From contig NZ_CP025572.1 of NCBI RefSeq assembly GCF_018336975.1, positions 1,264,560 through 1,328,559 on the forward strand: a DNA stretch of 64,000 nt, given 5' to 3'. Every line of letters begins with the position of its first letter. Position 1 is the stretch's first letter. This document shows, piece after piece, positions 1 to 8,986 of this stretch. Made by a program: the position numbers and the translations under genes. The notes beneath the pieces were generated by a model. It saw only the letters and a program-made list of their open reading frames with translations. It was not told the DNA's origin and did not search any database. Source of the stretch: Marinomonas sp. CT5 (GTDB taxonomy: Bacteria > Pseudomonadota > Gammaproteobacteria > Pseudomonadales > Marinomonadaceae).

Positions 1-100
1 TAGAAAGATAGAAAAATTAGTGTTTAAATGTCGCGCAATCTACACAGTGGCGATGTTGCTGCCAGTTTTAAAATGAACTCTATTCTTAAAAGGACTTGTG

Positions 101-889
101 ATGAAAAAGATTTTGTCTGTGTTTTTGGTTTTATTAAGTCATTCTGTTTTCGCATTAGATTTGGCTAGATACCCAACAGAATTAACATCAGGTGAAGGTG
201 TGAGTGTGGTTATTGCACCGACCGTGGATAACACTCAAGCCTTGGTGAAAGTGACAGGAGTTAATCATGAGATTGATGGGGTAGTTTTCTTAGCCAAGGT
301 AAACAAACAGGGCGATGATCAAAGGTTGAAATACACTTATGATGGTTCAAAAAGAACTTTGATTTATATCGCGAATAACTACGGTTGTTGCTCATACACC
401 TTATATTTACCTGATGGCAAAGATGGTATTTACCTAGGTAAGAAGGATGAGGTGAAAAGCGATACTGTTCAGGCTATTTCTGCACTTTATGACCAGCAAT
501 TACAACAAGGCGTGCAAAAAAAGTTGGCGATGTTTAATCGTAAAAAGCATTTAGCGTATCAAAAAACCAAGATTCAACAAGCCGACGACAATGTGGCTAA
601 GCAGTGTGACACAGAGATTCCGACGAAAGTGGATTGGAATAAAATTTCTGACAGTGACTTAGGATCTTATGCTATTGCAGCTTATTGCGCGCAAGTGTCA
701 TCAAAAATTGCGGATCAATGTGCGGCTAAGCCTGATTTTAAAGAAACAGCAAAAGAGTTTAAGGCGATTCGCTGCGATTTTACTGACAAACTTAAGTTAC
801 GACTTAATGATCATGTATTGAATTTTAAAACTGCGCCTAAAGCACCGAATCAAGGACAGTTTATCGAGGCTTACTTAAACAATATGTAA
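101..889 (+). CDS. Secreted protein of unknown function
   Basis: I do not recognise this family. The protein is 262 aa and starts with a clear Sec signal peptide (MKK, then a hydrophobic stretch ending VFA|L around residue 19), so it is probably periplasmic or secreted. The mature part is rich in beta-type sequence, has a Cys-Cys pair near residue 97 and further cysteines in the C-terminal half (about residues 168, 195, 207 and 226), suggesting disulfides. The ATG at 101 is preferred over an in-frame GTG at 98 because AGGA at 91-94 is correctly spaced from the ATG. It is a single-gene unit closed by a terminator just downstream. Confidence 0.75.
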   Translation: MKKILSVFLVLLSHSVFALDLARYPTELTSGEGVSVVIAPTVDNTQALVKVTGVNHEIDGVVFLAKVNKQGDDQRLKYTYDGSKRTLIYIANNYGCCSYTLYLPDGKDGIYLGKKDEVKSDTVQAISALYDQQLQQGVQKKLAMFNRKKHLAYQKTKIQQADDNVAKQCDTEIPTKVDWNKISDSDLGSYAIAAYCAQVSSKIADQCAAKPDFKETAKEFKAIRCDFTDKLKLRLNDHVLNFKTAPKAPNQGQFIEAYLNNM

Positions 890-904
890 TCGCTTCTCTA
901 ACTG

Positions 905-935
905 AAGGCACTGCAAACGGGCGGTGCCTTTTTTT
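905..935 (+). terminator. Intrinsic terminator after the secreted protein gene
   Basis: AAGGCAC at 905-911 pairs with GTGCCTT at 924-930, and the right arm runs into a stretch of seven T. It lies 16 bases past the stop codon of the preceding gene. Confidence 0.85.
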
Positions 936-949
936 ATGGGGTAACTTCA

Positions 950-1576
950 ATGTCATATGATGCCTTCCTTGAACTAAAATGTGCGATCTTATCCTGTCAA
1001 CATTGCGCTGAGGTTCTGCCTAATCCTCCCGAACCCATTCTGCAAATTCACCCAGATGCGAAACTTCTTATTGCGGGTCAAGCGCCAGGGCAAAAGACCC
1101 ATGACATTGGTCGTCCATTTGATGATTTAAGCGGCGAGCGTTTACGAGACTGGCTGGGTTTGGCTTCTCATGAATTCTACGATGAACAACAAGTTGCGAT
1201 TTTGCCGATGGGGTTTTGTTTTCCTGGAAATAGTCTTCATAAAAGTGGCCCGTCAGCAGGGAAAAAGTCTGGCGATTTACCTCCGCGACCTGAATGTTCG
1301 GCGAAGTGGCGAGAAGACGTGCTCAAGCAGCTTCACAATATTGAATTAACGATTGTCTTAGGCGCTTATGCGCAAGCCTATCATTTAGGAACGTCTGGTA
1401 AGGTCACTGAGCAGGTTAAGCAATGGCAATATTGGCTTGAGCAAGGCAAGATTGTATTACCTCACCCAAGCCCACGGAATAATCGCTGGCTCAAGCAAAA
1501 CCCTTGGTTTGAAGCAGACGTTTTACCGGAACTGAAATTAAGAATTAGCCGGTTACTTCAGACTTCCTCGTCATAA
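950..1576 (+). CDS. Uracil-DNA glycosylase family protein
   Basis: The 208-aa protein matches the uracil-DNA glycosylase superfamily (the group often annotated simply as uracil-DNA glycosylase family protein). The N-terminal part has the water-activating region around AGQAPGQ (residues 43-49) followed by GRPFDDLSGERL, and the C-terminal part has the His loop LPHPSPRNNRW typical of the fold. Cys residues near the N-terminus (about 11, 16 and 19) do not form the full iron-sulfur set of family 4, so whether it removes uracil is unproven. Its 3' end overlaps the convergent elaA gene by 32 bases. Confidence 0.8.
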   Translation: MSYDAFLELKCAILSCQHCAEVLPNPPEPILQIHPDAKLLIAGQAPGQKTHDIGRPFDDLSGERLRDWLGLASHEFYDEQQVAILPMGFCFPGNSLHKSGPSAGKKSGDLPPRPECSAKWREDVLKQLHNIELTIVLGAYAQAYHLGTSGKVTEQVKQWQYWLEQGKIVLPHPSPRNNRWLKQNPWFEADVLPELKLRISRLLQTSSS

Positions 1577-2012
1577 GATAATGTTCGATACCATCTTCTA
1601 GGTAAGGTTCTGATACGGTGATAAACCCGTGTGATTGATAAAAACGCTCAAGATGGGATTGCGCGCCAATTTTGATCGGGGTGTCTGGCCAGATTGCTAA
1701 TACCTCTTTAATCGCATGAGTCATTAGTGCGTGGCCAAGTTTATCTTTGCGGTTTTCTTGGGCGACGACCACTCGACCAATACTAGAGTAGTCGGGATAA
1801 CAATCATCTTTGGCTAAAAGCCTAGCGTATGCGACGACTTTATTGTCTTGGAGAGCGTACAAGTGTCGAGTATTAGGCAATATATCCAGGTTGTCTAAAT
1901 CTGGAAAAACGCAGTTTTGCTCAACAACAAATACATCAATGCGAAGTTTCAATATGCCATATAAATGGTCATTGGATAGCTCACTAAATTCCTGACAATG
2001 CCATGTGATCAT
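1545..2012 (-). CDS. elaA: ElaA-like GNAT N-acetyltransferase
   Basis: At 155 aa it has the length and order of the ElaA family of GCN5-related acetyltransferases: N-terminal LYGILKLRIDVFVVEQNC, then the acetyl-CoA segment IGRVVVAQENRKDKLGHALM and a C-terminal FYQSHGF motif. The substrate of ElaA proteins is not established. The start is supported by AAGGA seven to eight bases before the ATG. The gene converges on the glycosylase gene and overlaps its 3' end. Confidence 0.85.
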   Translation of the reverse strand: MITWHCQEFSELSNDHLYGILKLRIDVFVVEQNCVFPDLDNLDILPNTRHLYALQDNKVVAYARLLAKDDCYPDYSSIGRVVVAQENRKDKLGHALMTHAIKEVLAIWPDTPIKIGAQSHLERFYQSHGFITVSEPYLEDGIEHYLMTRKSEVTG

Positions 2013-2246
2013 TTCTTTTATCCTTCAAATCCGTGTCATTTTTTCGTCGCATATTATGCCAAGAAAGCCACACCATGAACACGAAAGATCGGATTCCATT
2101 TGATAGTCTGCATGATGTTAGAGTGCGCCGTTTTTGTCGCTTTGCTCTGTCCTATTTAGGCGTATTGAAAATACTATCTGTTTGACTGGCGGATGCGGTA
2201 GCATTAGCATTCCCTTTTCTCAATCTTCATATAAGTGACTTGCCCC

Positions 2247-2723
2247 ATGAATAAACTGAGTTTTGATAAACTTTCTACCCTCAGTGATACCGCTCGCCAA
2301 TCTTCACGCCAGCGTATGAATCACAACATTCATAGTGAATTATCTGATCCAGTCCAGCGTTTAGCCATTGCGATGGAACCAGACACTTATATCCGACCTC
2401 ATCGTCATTTACAGACATGGGAGTTGCTAACGGCTTTACGCGGACGTTTTGTGGTTTTGACGTTTGATGATAACGGTGTGGTGATCGATAGAGCTGTATT
2501 GGGTGAAAGTGAGTCTGTAATTGAAACACCTGTTGCGGGTTGGCATGCTGTTTTATCATTGGACACGGATGCGGTAATTTTTGAAGTAAAACAAGGACCT
2601 TATGCGCCGTTCAAAGAAGAAGATTTTGCTCCTTGGTCGCCAGCTGCCGATGATGAAAATCATAAAGCATTAATGGCTTGGTATCGTGATGCTGAAATTG
2701 GCCAACAATGGTCTGGTTGTTAA
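2247..2723 (+). CDS. WbuC-family cupin metalloprotein
   Basis: The 158-aa product resembles the WbuC cupin-fold family, often found in polysaccharide loci though here it stands alone. Metal-binding cupin motif 1 is visible as RPHRHLQTWELL, and the second His motif as GWHAVLSL. I start at the ATG at 2247 rather than the in-frame GTG at 2235 because the family begins about there; no strong ribosome site distinguishes the two. No neighbour points to a pathway, so the function stays general: a small metal-dependent cupin. Confidence 0.75.
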   Translation: MNKLSFDKLSTLSDTARQSSRQRMNHNIHSELSDPVQRLAIAMEPDTYIRPHRHLQTWELLTALRGRFVVLTFDDNGVVIDRAVLGESESVIETPVAGWHAVLSLDTDAVIFEVKQGPYAPFKEEDFAPWSPAADDENHKALMAWYRDAEIGQQWSGC

Positions 2724-2893
2724 GATAAAGAGAAAGAAATAAAAGAAGTGCTGGAAAAGGAAGGGAGTAGGGAGGCGCTTAATGTTTTTATTTTAGCGCT
2801 CTTTCCTGCTTCGCTGGCTTATTAGTCTAAGTCACAATATCTAAATTGATTTGTAGCTACTTATCTAATAAACAGTTAAGTTTACTGACGTAA

Positions 2894-3097
2894 TTAAGCG
2901 TGTTGTGCAGAAGAATGTGCAAATGCAGATTTCATTTTTAGTGCTGCTTTTTTGATTGCTTGGAAAGCGTATGAGAAGCCAGCAACTATGTATTCAGCAC
3001 GTTCAGCTCGAGCAATTGCTTCATATTTTTCGGCATCAGTTAAGTAGCTTGTGTTTACGCTTTCTAGTAATTCTGCGATAGTTTTAGTGTCTTTCAT
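2894..3097 (-). CDS. Small conserved-looking protein, 67 aa
   Basis: The ATG at 3097 has a strong Shine-Dalgarno (GAGGAAAA) and is preferred over an upstream in-frame start at 3136. The protein has an acidic N-terminal helix (TIAELLESVNTSYLTDAEKYEAIARAERAEYI) and an amphipathic basic C-terminal half (AIKKAALKMKSAFAH). The ARAERAEYI segment recalls small DUF1127-associated proteins of proteobacteria, but I cannot assign a family. An inverted repeat CAAAAC-N7-GTTTTG at 3134-3152 lies upstream and could be regulatory. Confidence 0.6.
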   Translation of the reverse strand: MKDTKTIAELLESVNTSYLTDAEKYEAIARAERAEYIVAGFSYAFQAIKKAALKMKSAFAHSSAQHA

Positions 3098-3261
3098 GGT
3101 ATTTTCCTCATTTGGTTGTGTTTTTTGCCTTTTCAAAACTTATCTTGTTTTGATAGGTATATAGTAGAAACTATAGGTAAAGAAGACAAACGATAAAAAA
3201 TACAGCTATAGATGAAAAAAACTAATCAATTGGACAATATTTGATTGAAGTGCGGAAGACT

Positions 3262-3915
3262 TTACTCATTAGTAGGAGTCCAAGATTCATAATGAATGGC
3301 AGAATCGGCCTCTTTTCTTGGCAACCAACCCGCTCTTTCTAGGTCTGGCATAGCATGGAAGGTATCCACATAACCCACACACAAATAGGCAATGATATCG
3401 ATGGATTCTGGAATATTCAGCGTGTCGCGTATGACGTTGTCATGAATAATACTGACCCAGCCGACACCTAGATTTTCTGCTCTCGCGGCCAACCAAAGGT
3501 TTTGTACAGCACATACTGAGCTGAACAAATCCATTTCAGGTTTTACTGTTCTACCCAATACAACGGAACCCGTTCTACTGCGATCACAGGTGACGCAGAT
3601 ACCTAATGGCGCCTCTTCTATGCCTTCTAATTTGAAGCTTTTGTATTGCTCTTTGCGCTCACCTTTAAACAGCTCGGCTGCTTCCGCATGGGCTTGTAAA
3701 AAGCCTTGTTTAATCTTTGTCTTGGACTCTGGTTTAGTGACAAGGATAAAATCCCAAGGCTGCATAAAACCGACACTCGGTGCATGGTGTGCCGCTAGTA
3801 AGATGCGTTTTAAAACATCGTTTGGAATGGGTTCTGGTTTGAATTCTCGTCGTACATCTCGACGAGAAAATATGGTTTTGTAAACCGCGTCGCGTTCTTC
3901 TGGGGTGATCTTCAT
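3262..3915 (-). CDS. bluB: 5,6-dimethylbenzimidazole synthase BluB
   Basis: This 217-aa nitroreductase-fold protein matches BluB, which consumes FMNH2 and oxygen to make 5,6-dimethylbenzimidazole, the lower ligand of vitamin B12. The N-terminal SRRDVRREF and the APSVGFMQPWDF segments fit the flavin site and lid of BluB rather than general nitroreductases, as does ICVTCDRSRTG. No other cobalamin gene is nearby, and I saw no B12-box motif upstream. The start ATG at 3915 fits the family length although its ribosome site is weak. Confidence 0.88.
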   Translation of the reverse strand: MKITPEERDAVYKTIFSRRDVRREFKPEPIPNDVLKRILLAAHHAPSVGFMQPWDFILVTKPESKTKIKQGFLQAHAEAAELFKGERKEQYKSFKLEGIEEAPLGICVTCDRSRTGSVVLGRTVKPEMDLFSSVCAVQNLWLAARAENLGVGWVSIIHDNVIRDTLNIPESIDIIAYLCVGYVDTFHAMPDLERAGWLPRKEADSAIHYESWTPTNE

Positions 3916-4238
3916 AAAAGTCAGCTTTTTTGTATGTGAGGCCGATATTATGGTGGCTGGGGTTAAGATAGGTTAATGAGGAAAATTTGTGTTGAGATGT
4001 GTCTTTTGAGTTTTGTATAGGCATTTGGGGGGGATCTTGTTATTGGTGGGTTAGGAGCGAAGTAGCACTTCCAAATCAGGAGCATTTCTTATTCACTCTT
4101 TCACTATTTTGGAACACCTTATTTATACCATTCGATTTCATCAATACATGGCTTCAATTTTAAGGACTTGTTCGAAAAAAAATTACTGATAGCTTCATAC
4201 CTTATAAAAACAAAAATAGCTAGTTAGTGGATGTATCT
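3916..4238. other. Divergent intergenic region bluB / sulfatase
   Basis: 323 bases without a convincing gene. It holds the promoters of bluB (minus) and of the sulfatase operon (plus). A degenerate copy of the LysR operator module starts at 4131 (separate entry). Confidence 0.6.
4131..4164 (+). promoter_or_regulatory. Degenerate third copy of the LysR operator module
   Basis: TTCGAT-TTC-ATCAAT begins at 4131 and TTTTAAGG follows at 4158-4165. In the two good copies (7416 and 11890) TTTAAAGG lies at exactly the same distance from TTCGAT. Two of six positions in the right half-site differ and the shared -10 box is not kept, so this copy is tentative. Confidence 0.35.
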
Positions 4239-6074
4239 ATGATTGATCGCTTGCATGGCAAGGGTATTAGCACCTTGTTGAAATTCAAAGTACCTCATTT
4301 GCGTTTTGGGCTTGTCGCTGTTTCTTTATTAAGCTCATCAATGGTTGCTCAGGCTGAAGTTGGCCCCTCAGCCCCTAGTCGTCCTAACATATTATTGATA
4401 ATGGCGGATGATTTAGGGTATTCAGACTTAAGTGCTTTTGGTAGTGAAATAAATACGCCAAATATTGATGCCTTGGCAGAACACGGACGTATTTTGACGA
4501 ATTTTCATACCGCGGCTGTGTGCTCCCCAACTAGGGCGAGTTTAATGACGGGGGTTGACCATCATTTAGCAGGCATCGGTAATATGGGTGAGGTTGTTGG
4601 TTTTAATATTGTTCAAAATAAACCCATTAATGCGCCGTGGGGAGCATCTAATTCCTATGATTTTGACAATATCCCTGAAGGCTATCATGGCCATATAAGT
4701 GAAAAAACCGCCACTATGTCTGAGTTACTTTCTGATTCTGGGTACCATACTTATATGGTAGGAAAGTGGCATTTAGCTTATGACGTGAAATCTCCCGATA
4801 AAGACCACAAACGCTGGTATCGTATTAATAAGAGTGCACTTCCTTATTCGCGAGGCTTTGAAAAAAGTTATGTCTTGGTTGATGGTGGAGGATCTCATTT
4901 TGCTCCAGCTGCCGTGCCAACCCCGCTTGATTTGACCATGTATGCTGAAAATGGTCGTGTATTTCCAGCCAAGTTTTTGCCAAAAGACTTTTACTCAACG
5001 GAGTTTTATACCAATAAGCTGATTGATTATATTGATTCGAATCATGGTGATGGCAAGCCTTTCTTTGCTTATGCTGCTTATACTGCTCCTCATTGGCCAC
5101 TACAAGCTCCGCAAGCTGACATTGATGCTCAGAAGGGCCGATATGATGAAGGATATGAAGTAGTTAGAGAAAAACGTATTGCTAGAATGAGATCCTTGGG
5201 ATTAATCACAGATGTGAATCATATTGCCGCTGAATCTGTTGGTCCAAAACGTTGGGAGGAATTAACGGAAGAGGAAAGACATAAAGAGTCAAAATACATG
5301 GAAATTTATGCGGCCATGGTTAGCAATCTGGATCGCCATGTAGGCAGATTGGTTCATCATTTGAAAGAGATTAATCAATACGATAATACTATGATCGTTT
5401 TTATGTCTGATAATGGCGCTGAAGGCGCGCCAGCTTTCATGTTGCCAATTCCTGGTACTAAAGTTGATAACTCATTAGCGAACATGGGAAAGCCGGGATC
5501 TGTTGTGGCATATGGACCTCGTTGGGCTGAAGTAAGTGCAGCACCTTTTCGTTTATTTAAAGGGTTTACTGGGGCAGAAGGCGCAACGGCATCGCCTTTA
5601 ATTGTGAAATTAAATGGTCAAAATGAACATAAGCCTAATTCAAATGCACGACTACAAGTGGTAGATATTTTACCTACTGTTTTAGAAGTCGCTGATGTAG
5701 ACATACCAACTAACACTTACAAGGGAAAAGAAATTTACCCACCTAAAGGCGTGTCTTTTTTATCTGCTTTAAAGGAATCAGGAAGTTTTACTCATGTCCA
5801 TGCGCAAGGTAGTGTGCTGGCCGATGAGCTAATGGGAGCAAGTTATCTAGTTCGTGGTAACTGGAAATTAAGTCAACAAGCACCTTTAGGTAAGACGCCT
5901 GTGTTTACAAAAGATGTTCCTTTTGCTTTGTACGATATCTCTACCGATCGAGGGGAGACAAAGGACTTGTCTGCTCAATATCCTGAGTTACTAGCTGATA
6001 TGAAAGAAGCCTTTAGAGAGTATGTTCGCCAAAATAAAGTTGTAGAACACGCGGCTTCTTATAACGGTAGATAA
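4239..6074 (+). CDS. Secreted arylsulfatase-type sulfatase (Cys-type)
   Basis: A type I sulfatase of 611 aa. It carries a signal peptide (cleavage after AQA, about residue 39), the metal-binding Asp pair in MADDLGYSD (57-58), and the formylglycine motif C-S-P-T-R at 95-99, where Cys95 would be converted to formylglycine. The second signature GKWHLAYD and the MSDNGAEGAP metal motif are also present. It should act in the periplasm or outside the cell, hydrolysing a sulfate ester. The size and motifs resemble bacterial arylsulfatases of the AtsA type, but the true substrate is unknown. A radical-SAM maturase follows after 14 bases. The ATG at 4239 gives a proper signal peptide; the in-frame GTG at 4227 is less likely. 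Confidence 0.9.
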   Translation: MIDRLHGKGISTLLKFKVPHLRFGLVAVSLLSSSMVAQAEVGPSAPSRPNILLIMADDLGYSDLSAFGSEINTPNIDALAEHGRILTNFHTAAVCSPTRASLMTGVDHHLAGIGNMGEVVGFNIVQNKPINAPWGASNSYDFDNIPEGYHGHISEKTATMSELLSDSGYHTYMVGKWHLAYDVKSPDKDHKRWYRINKSALPYSRGFEKSYVLVDGGGSHFAPAAVPTPLDLTMYAENGRVFPAKFLPKDFYSTEFYTNKLIDYIDSNHGDGKPFFAYAAYTAPHWPLQAPQADIDAQKGRYDEGYEVVREKRIARMRSLGLITDVNHIAAESVGPKRWEELTEEERHKESKYMEIYAAMVSNLDRHVGRLVHHLKEINQYDNTMIVFMSDNGAEGAPAFMLPIPGTKVDNSLANMGKPGSVVAYGPRWAEVSAAPFRLFKGFTGAEGATASPLIVKLNGQNEHKPNSNARLQVVDILPTVLEVADVDIPTNTYKGKEIYPPKGVSFLSALKESGSFTHVHAQGSVLADELMGASYLVRGNWKLSQQAPLGKTPVFTKDVPFALYDISTDRGETKDLSAQYPELLADMKEAFREYVRQNKVVEHAASYNGR

Positions 6075-6088
6075 GGTCGTTACTGAGG

Positions 6089-7330
6089 ATGATTAGTCAC
6101 AAGCTAATGGAAAGAATTAATCACTTCGGTGTAATGGTTAAGCCAAGTGGTTCAGTGTGCAATATTGATTGTACTTATTGTTTCTATTTGGAAAAAGAAC
6201 ACCTTTATCCAGAGCGAAAGAAGCAATGGCGTATGAACAATACCACGCTAGAAAATTACATCCGCGATCAAATTCAGTCTCAGCATGGTGATGTTATTGA
6301 TTTCGTTTGGCAAGGAGGTGAACCCACTCTGCTGGGAGTAGACTTCTTTCGCCAAGCAATCGCCTTCCAAGAACAGTATCGTGGTTATAAAACGGTAACG
6401 AATTCCCTGCAAACCAATGCTACCTTGCTTGATAAAGAATGGGTGTTATTTTTTAAAAAGCACCATTTTTTGATTGGCGTCTCAATTGATGGTGATCGAA
6501 TTAGTAATGATGCCTATCGCTTATCTAGGAAAGGGAAAAGTACGTTTGACGAGACCCTAAACGGTCTTGCGTTGCTCAAAAAATACAAGGTGGATTTCAA
6601 TACGTTGACCGTTGTGAATGCAGAAAACGTAAAACGACCACTGAATGTGTATGCATTTTTAAAGCGCATCGGTAGCCGATATATGCAGTTTATCCCTTTG
6701 GTAGAGCGAAAAGCGGTCGTTCCGGATAGTCACGGCTTAACTTTAATTCAGCCGAGGTTTGACGGTGAATCCAATCTCGCTGAATGGTCCGTTCCAGCTA
6801 AAGCGTATGGTAAGTTTTTGAATACGATTTTTGATCATTGGATACAAAACGATTTGGGTGAAATCTTCGTGATGAATTTTGAGCAAACCATGAGTCAGTT
6901 GGTTGGTCGCCCCGGAGCCTGTGTGTTCAGTGAAACTTGCGGTAATGGGTTAGCGATGGAATCTAACGGAGATGTGTATTCTTGTGATCACTATGTTTAT
7001 CCAGATCATAAATTAGGTAACGTTAATGAAACATCATTAATTGATCTAGTGAACCTACCGCAAAATCTTAAGTTTGGCGAAGATAAACGTCTTAATATCA
7101 GTATCGATTGTCACCCATGTGAGGTGCGCTCAGTGTGTCATGGTGGTTGTCCAAAGCACCGATTTGAGTCATCTAGTGATGGATTATTGAATCGGAACTA
7201 TCTTTGTGATGGCTTTAAATCACATTTTTCTCATGCTGTGCCGAAAATGTCGGAAACCATAGGTTTGTTAAGTCGACAATTGCCAATGAAAAAAATAAAG
7301 CAAGAGATAAAGCGAAGGTTCTATTCGTAG
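6089..7330 (+). CDS. Anaerobic sulfatase-maturating enzyme (radical SAM/SPASM)
   Basis: This 413-aa protein matches the anSME family, which oxidises the active-site Cys or Ser of sulfatases to formylglycine in the cytoplasm. The radical-SAM cluster motif is C24-x3-C28-x2-C31 (CNIDCTYC), followed by WQGGEPTLLG and GVSIDGD. The C-terminal SPASM region has many cysteines (ACVFSETCGNG, YSCDHYVYP, CHPCEVRSVCHGGCPKHR) for auxiliary Fe-S clusters. It lies directly behind its presumed client sulfatase in one operon. The ribosome site is poor (GAGG abuts the ATG), so translation may be coupled to the sulfatase gene. Confidence 0.92.
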   Translation: MISHKLMERINHFGVMVKPSGSVCNIDCTYCFYLEKEHLYPERKKQWRMNNTTLENYIRDQIQSQHGDVIDFVWQGGEPTLLGVDFFRQAIAFQEQYRGYKTVTNSLQTNATLLDKEWVLFFKKHHFLIGVSIDGDRISNDAYRLSRKGKSTFDETLNGLALLKKYKVDFNTLTVVNAENVKRPLNVYAFLKRIGSRYMQFIPLVERKAVVPDSHGLTLIQPRFDGESNLAEWSVPAKAYGKFLNTIFDHWIQNDLGEIFVMNFEQTMSQLVGRPGACVFSETCGNGLAMESNGDVYSCDHYVYPDHKLGNVNETSLIDLVNLPQNLKFGEDKRLNISIDCHPCEVRSVCHGGCPKHRFESSSDGLLNRNYLCDGFKSHFSHAVPKMSETIGLLSRQLPMKKIKQEIKRRFYS

Positions 7331-7819
7331 TTGGTAGCTTAAATGGCCGCCTATTTTGCAACAGAATCTTACCCATTCTAAGGTGTTTCAACGTTTTATA
7401 TCACACTTTTTATTGTTCGATCACATCGAATGGTTGATTCTGTTTAAAGGTTTTTTCTGAATGGTTGTAGTGGTTTATATTGGCTGTATCAACAGAAACA
7501 TAAATTCAGGCTTATGTATAAAGTGCTATTTCATATAAATATATTTTCATTTTTATTTTATCAATAAAAAACATTTTTCGTTTATTAAAGTACCTGTTTG
7601 TTTTTGAAATCAAGATATATTGAATGGCGATATTATTATTCGTTAATTTTATGATCATCCTTTTGACGGGCTTTTATATATGAATTCGGTTTTTTAAGTG
7701 AGTTAATTTGATTAATAAAAGTCTATGAAAATAACTAGTTTAATTATGGTTCTTTGGTATTGAAGAATCTCTTAATCAAAACATGATCCAATACTATTAT
7801 AAAAATTAGAGGTATAAAT
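7331..7819 (+). promoter_or_regulatory. Long promoter/leader region of the hydrolase operon
   Basis: 489 bases, very AT-rich. The first 150 bases contain the LysR-type operator and promoter module (7416-7481). The following 338 bases up to the ATG at 7820 would be an unusually long untranslated leader if that promoter is used. It holds only tiny frames (for example a 19-codon hydrophobic one at 7624-7683) that I do not count as genes. Confidence 0.6.
7416..7481 (+). promoter_or_regulatory. LysR-type operator and promoter module, copy 1
   Basis: A perfect palindrome TTCGAT-CAC-ATCGAA (7416-7430) contains the T-N11-A core of LysR boxes. It is followed by TTTAAAGG at 7443-7450 and a -10-like TATATT at 7476-7481. 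The 66 bases match copy 2 at 11890-11955 at 54 positions by my hand alignment. The -35 region is poor, as expected for an activator-dependent promoter. Confidence 0.75.
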
Positions 7820-8980
7820 ATGGCGTTATTTGAATACTTTCCCAATTATGTTTGGAACTTATCTGTTTCTATTGCATTAGGAAGCGGAGCCAAAATTGGC
7901 GAAGTTATTGATATGTGTAAGCCTTTACGCGAAGCCGCAGAAAATGGCGAAGATGCTGGGACAGCCGAATTTCTGATTCAGTGGGTCAATATGGCGGATA
8001 AGCTGATTGGACTGGCTGATGAAGATGAAGCCGCGGGGAATTATTTTTCGGCTGGTGCCAAGCTAAAGAGAGCGGCGCTGTATTTAATGGTGGCTGAGCG
8101 AATGCAAGGTCAAGGACATCCAAATCGCAAAGAAACTTGGGATAAAGCGCAAGAGACATTCCGCAAAAGTATTAGGCTCAGCAAAGATAATTGTGAGTAT
8201 GTAGAGGTGCCACTTGATAATGGCGGAACTATGCCTGCGTTGTATGTTCGAGCTGAAGGAGAGGGTCCTCACCCTACGGTCGTTTATTGTAATGGTTTGG
8301 ACAGTTGTAAAGAGATGCTCTATTGGTCAAATCTACCTCAAGCACTGGCTAAGCGAGGAATATCGACGCTGTGTGTTGATCAACCTGGTACTGGTGATAC
8401 ATTGCGCACTTACGGTTTGCCTGCGGTTTATAACAGTGAAGTTTGGGCATCCAAAGCGGTTGATTGGCTAGAGCAACAAGACGATGTAGATGTCTCCCGT
8501 ATTGGTATGACGGGAATTTCTTTAGGTGGTCATTATGCGCCTAGAGCTGTCGCCTATGAGCCAAGATTCGCAGCTGGTGCTGTATGGGGAGCAAATCATA
8601 ACTGGGCAGAAGTGCAGCAGAAACGCTTAAAGCGCGAAGGTGAAAACCCTGTTCCACATTATTGGGCGCATGTTATGTGGGTGTTTGGCGCAAAAGATAT
8701 GGACGATTTTTTTGTTAAAGCCGAAGGGATGAACCTAAATGGTGTGATGGAAAAAATTAAGGTGCCTTTCCTTGTGACTCATGGGGAGAAAGATCGTCAA
8801 ATTAGCTTAGATTACGCTTACCAAAGTTATGATCAGCTTATTAACTCACCGAATCGTGAATTTAAAATTTTTACTGAGCGTGAAGGTGGGGTTGAGCACG
8901 TTGGTGCAGACAATATGAGCTTTGGTTGTGATTACATTGCAGATTGGTTTGCGAAAACTTTTAACGGTAAAAGGGGGTAG
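7820..8980 (+). CDS. Alpha/beta hydrolase, C-C bond hydrolase type
   Basis: The 386-aa protein has a helical N-terminal region of about 130 aa and then an alpha/beta-hydrolase domain with the nucleophile elbow G-I-S234-L-G-G; Asp325 (HGEKDR) and His360 (GGVEHVG) complete the triad. This arrangement resembles 2,6-dihydroxypseudooxynicotine hydrolase and relatives, which split C-C bonds next to an aromatic ring without an oxyanion-loop motif of the lipase type. In this context it probably cleaves a 1,3-diketone or acyl side chain produced in the pathway. The start is supported by GAGG. It is first in a three-gene operon with the cyclase (6-base gap) and FAH genes. Confidence 0.8.
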   Translation: MALFEYFPNYVWNLSVSIALGSGAKIGEVIDMCKPLREAAENGEDAGTAEFLIQWVNMADKLIGLADEDEAAGNYFSAGAKLKRAALYLMVAERMQGQGHPNRKETWDKAQETFRKSIRLSKDNCEYVEVPLDNGGTMPALYVRAEGEGPHPTVVYCNGLDSCKEMLYWSNLPQALAKRGISTLCVDQPGTGDTLRTYGLPAVYNSEVWASKAVDWLEQQDDVDVSRIGMTGISLGGHYAPRAVAYEPRFAAGAVWGANHNWAEVQQKRLKREGENPVPHYWAHVMWVFGAKDMDDFFVKAEGMNLNGVMEKIKVPFLVTHGEKDRQISLDYAYQSYDQLINSPNREFKIFTEREGGVEHVGADNMSFGCDYIADWFAKTFNGKRG

Positions 8981-8986
8981 TCTGCT

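Noticed and set aside
3916..4238. Cobalamin riboswitch upstream of bluB
   Set aside because: No B12-box sequence is present on the minus strand.
7624..7683. 19-codon hydrophobic frame in the leader of the hydrolase operon
   Set aside because: No good ribosome site and the composition simply reflects AT-rich DNA; a 17-codon frame nearby looks the same.
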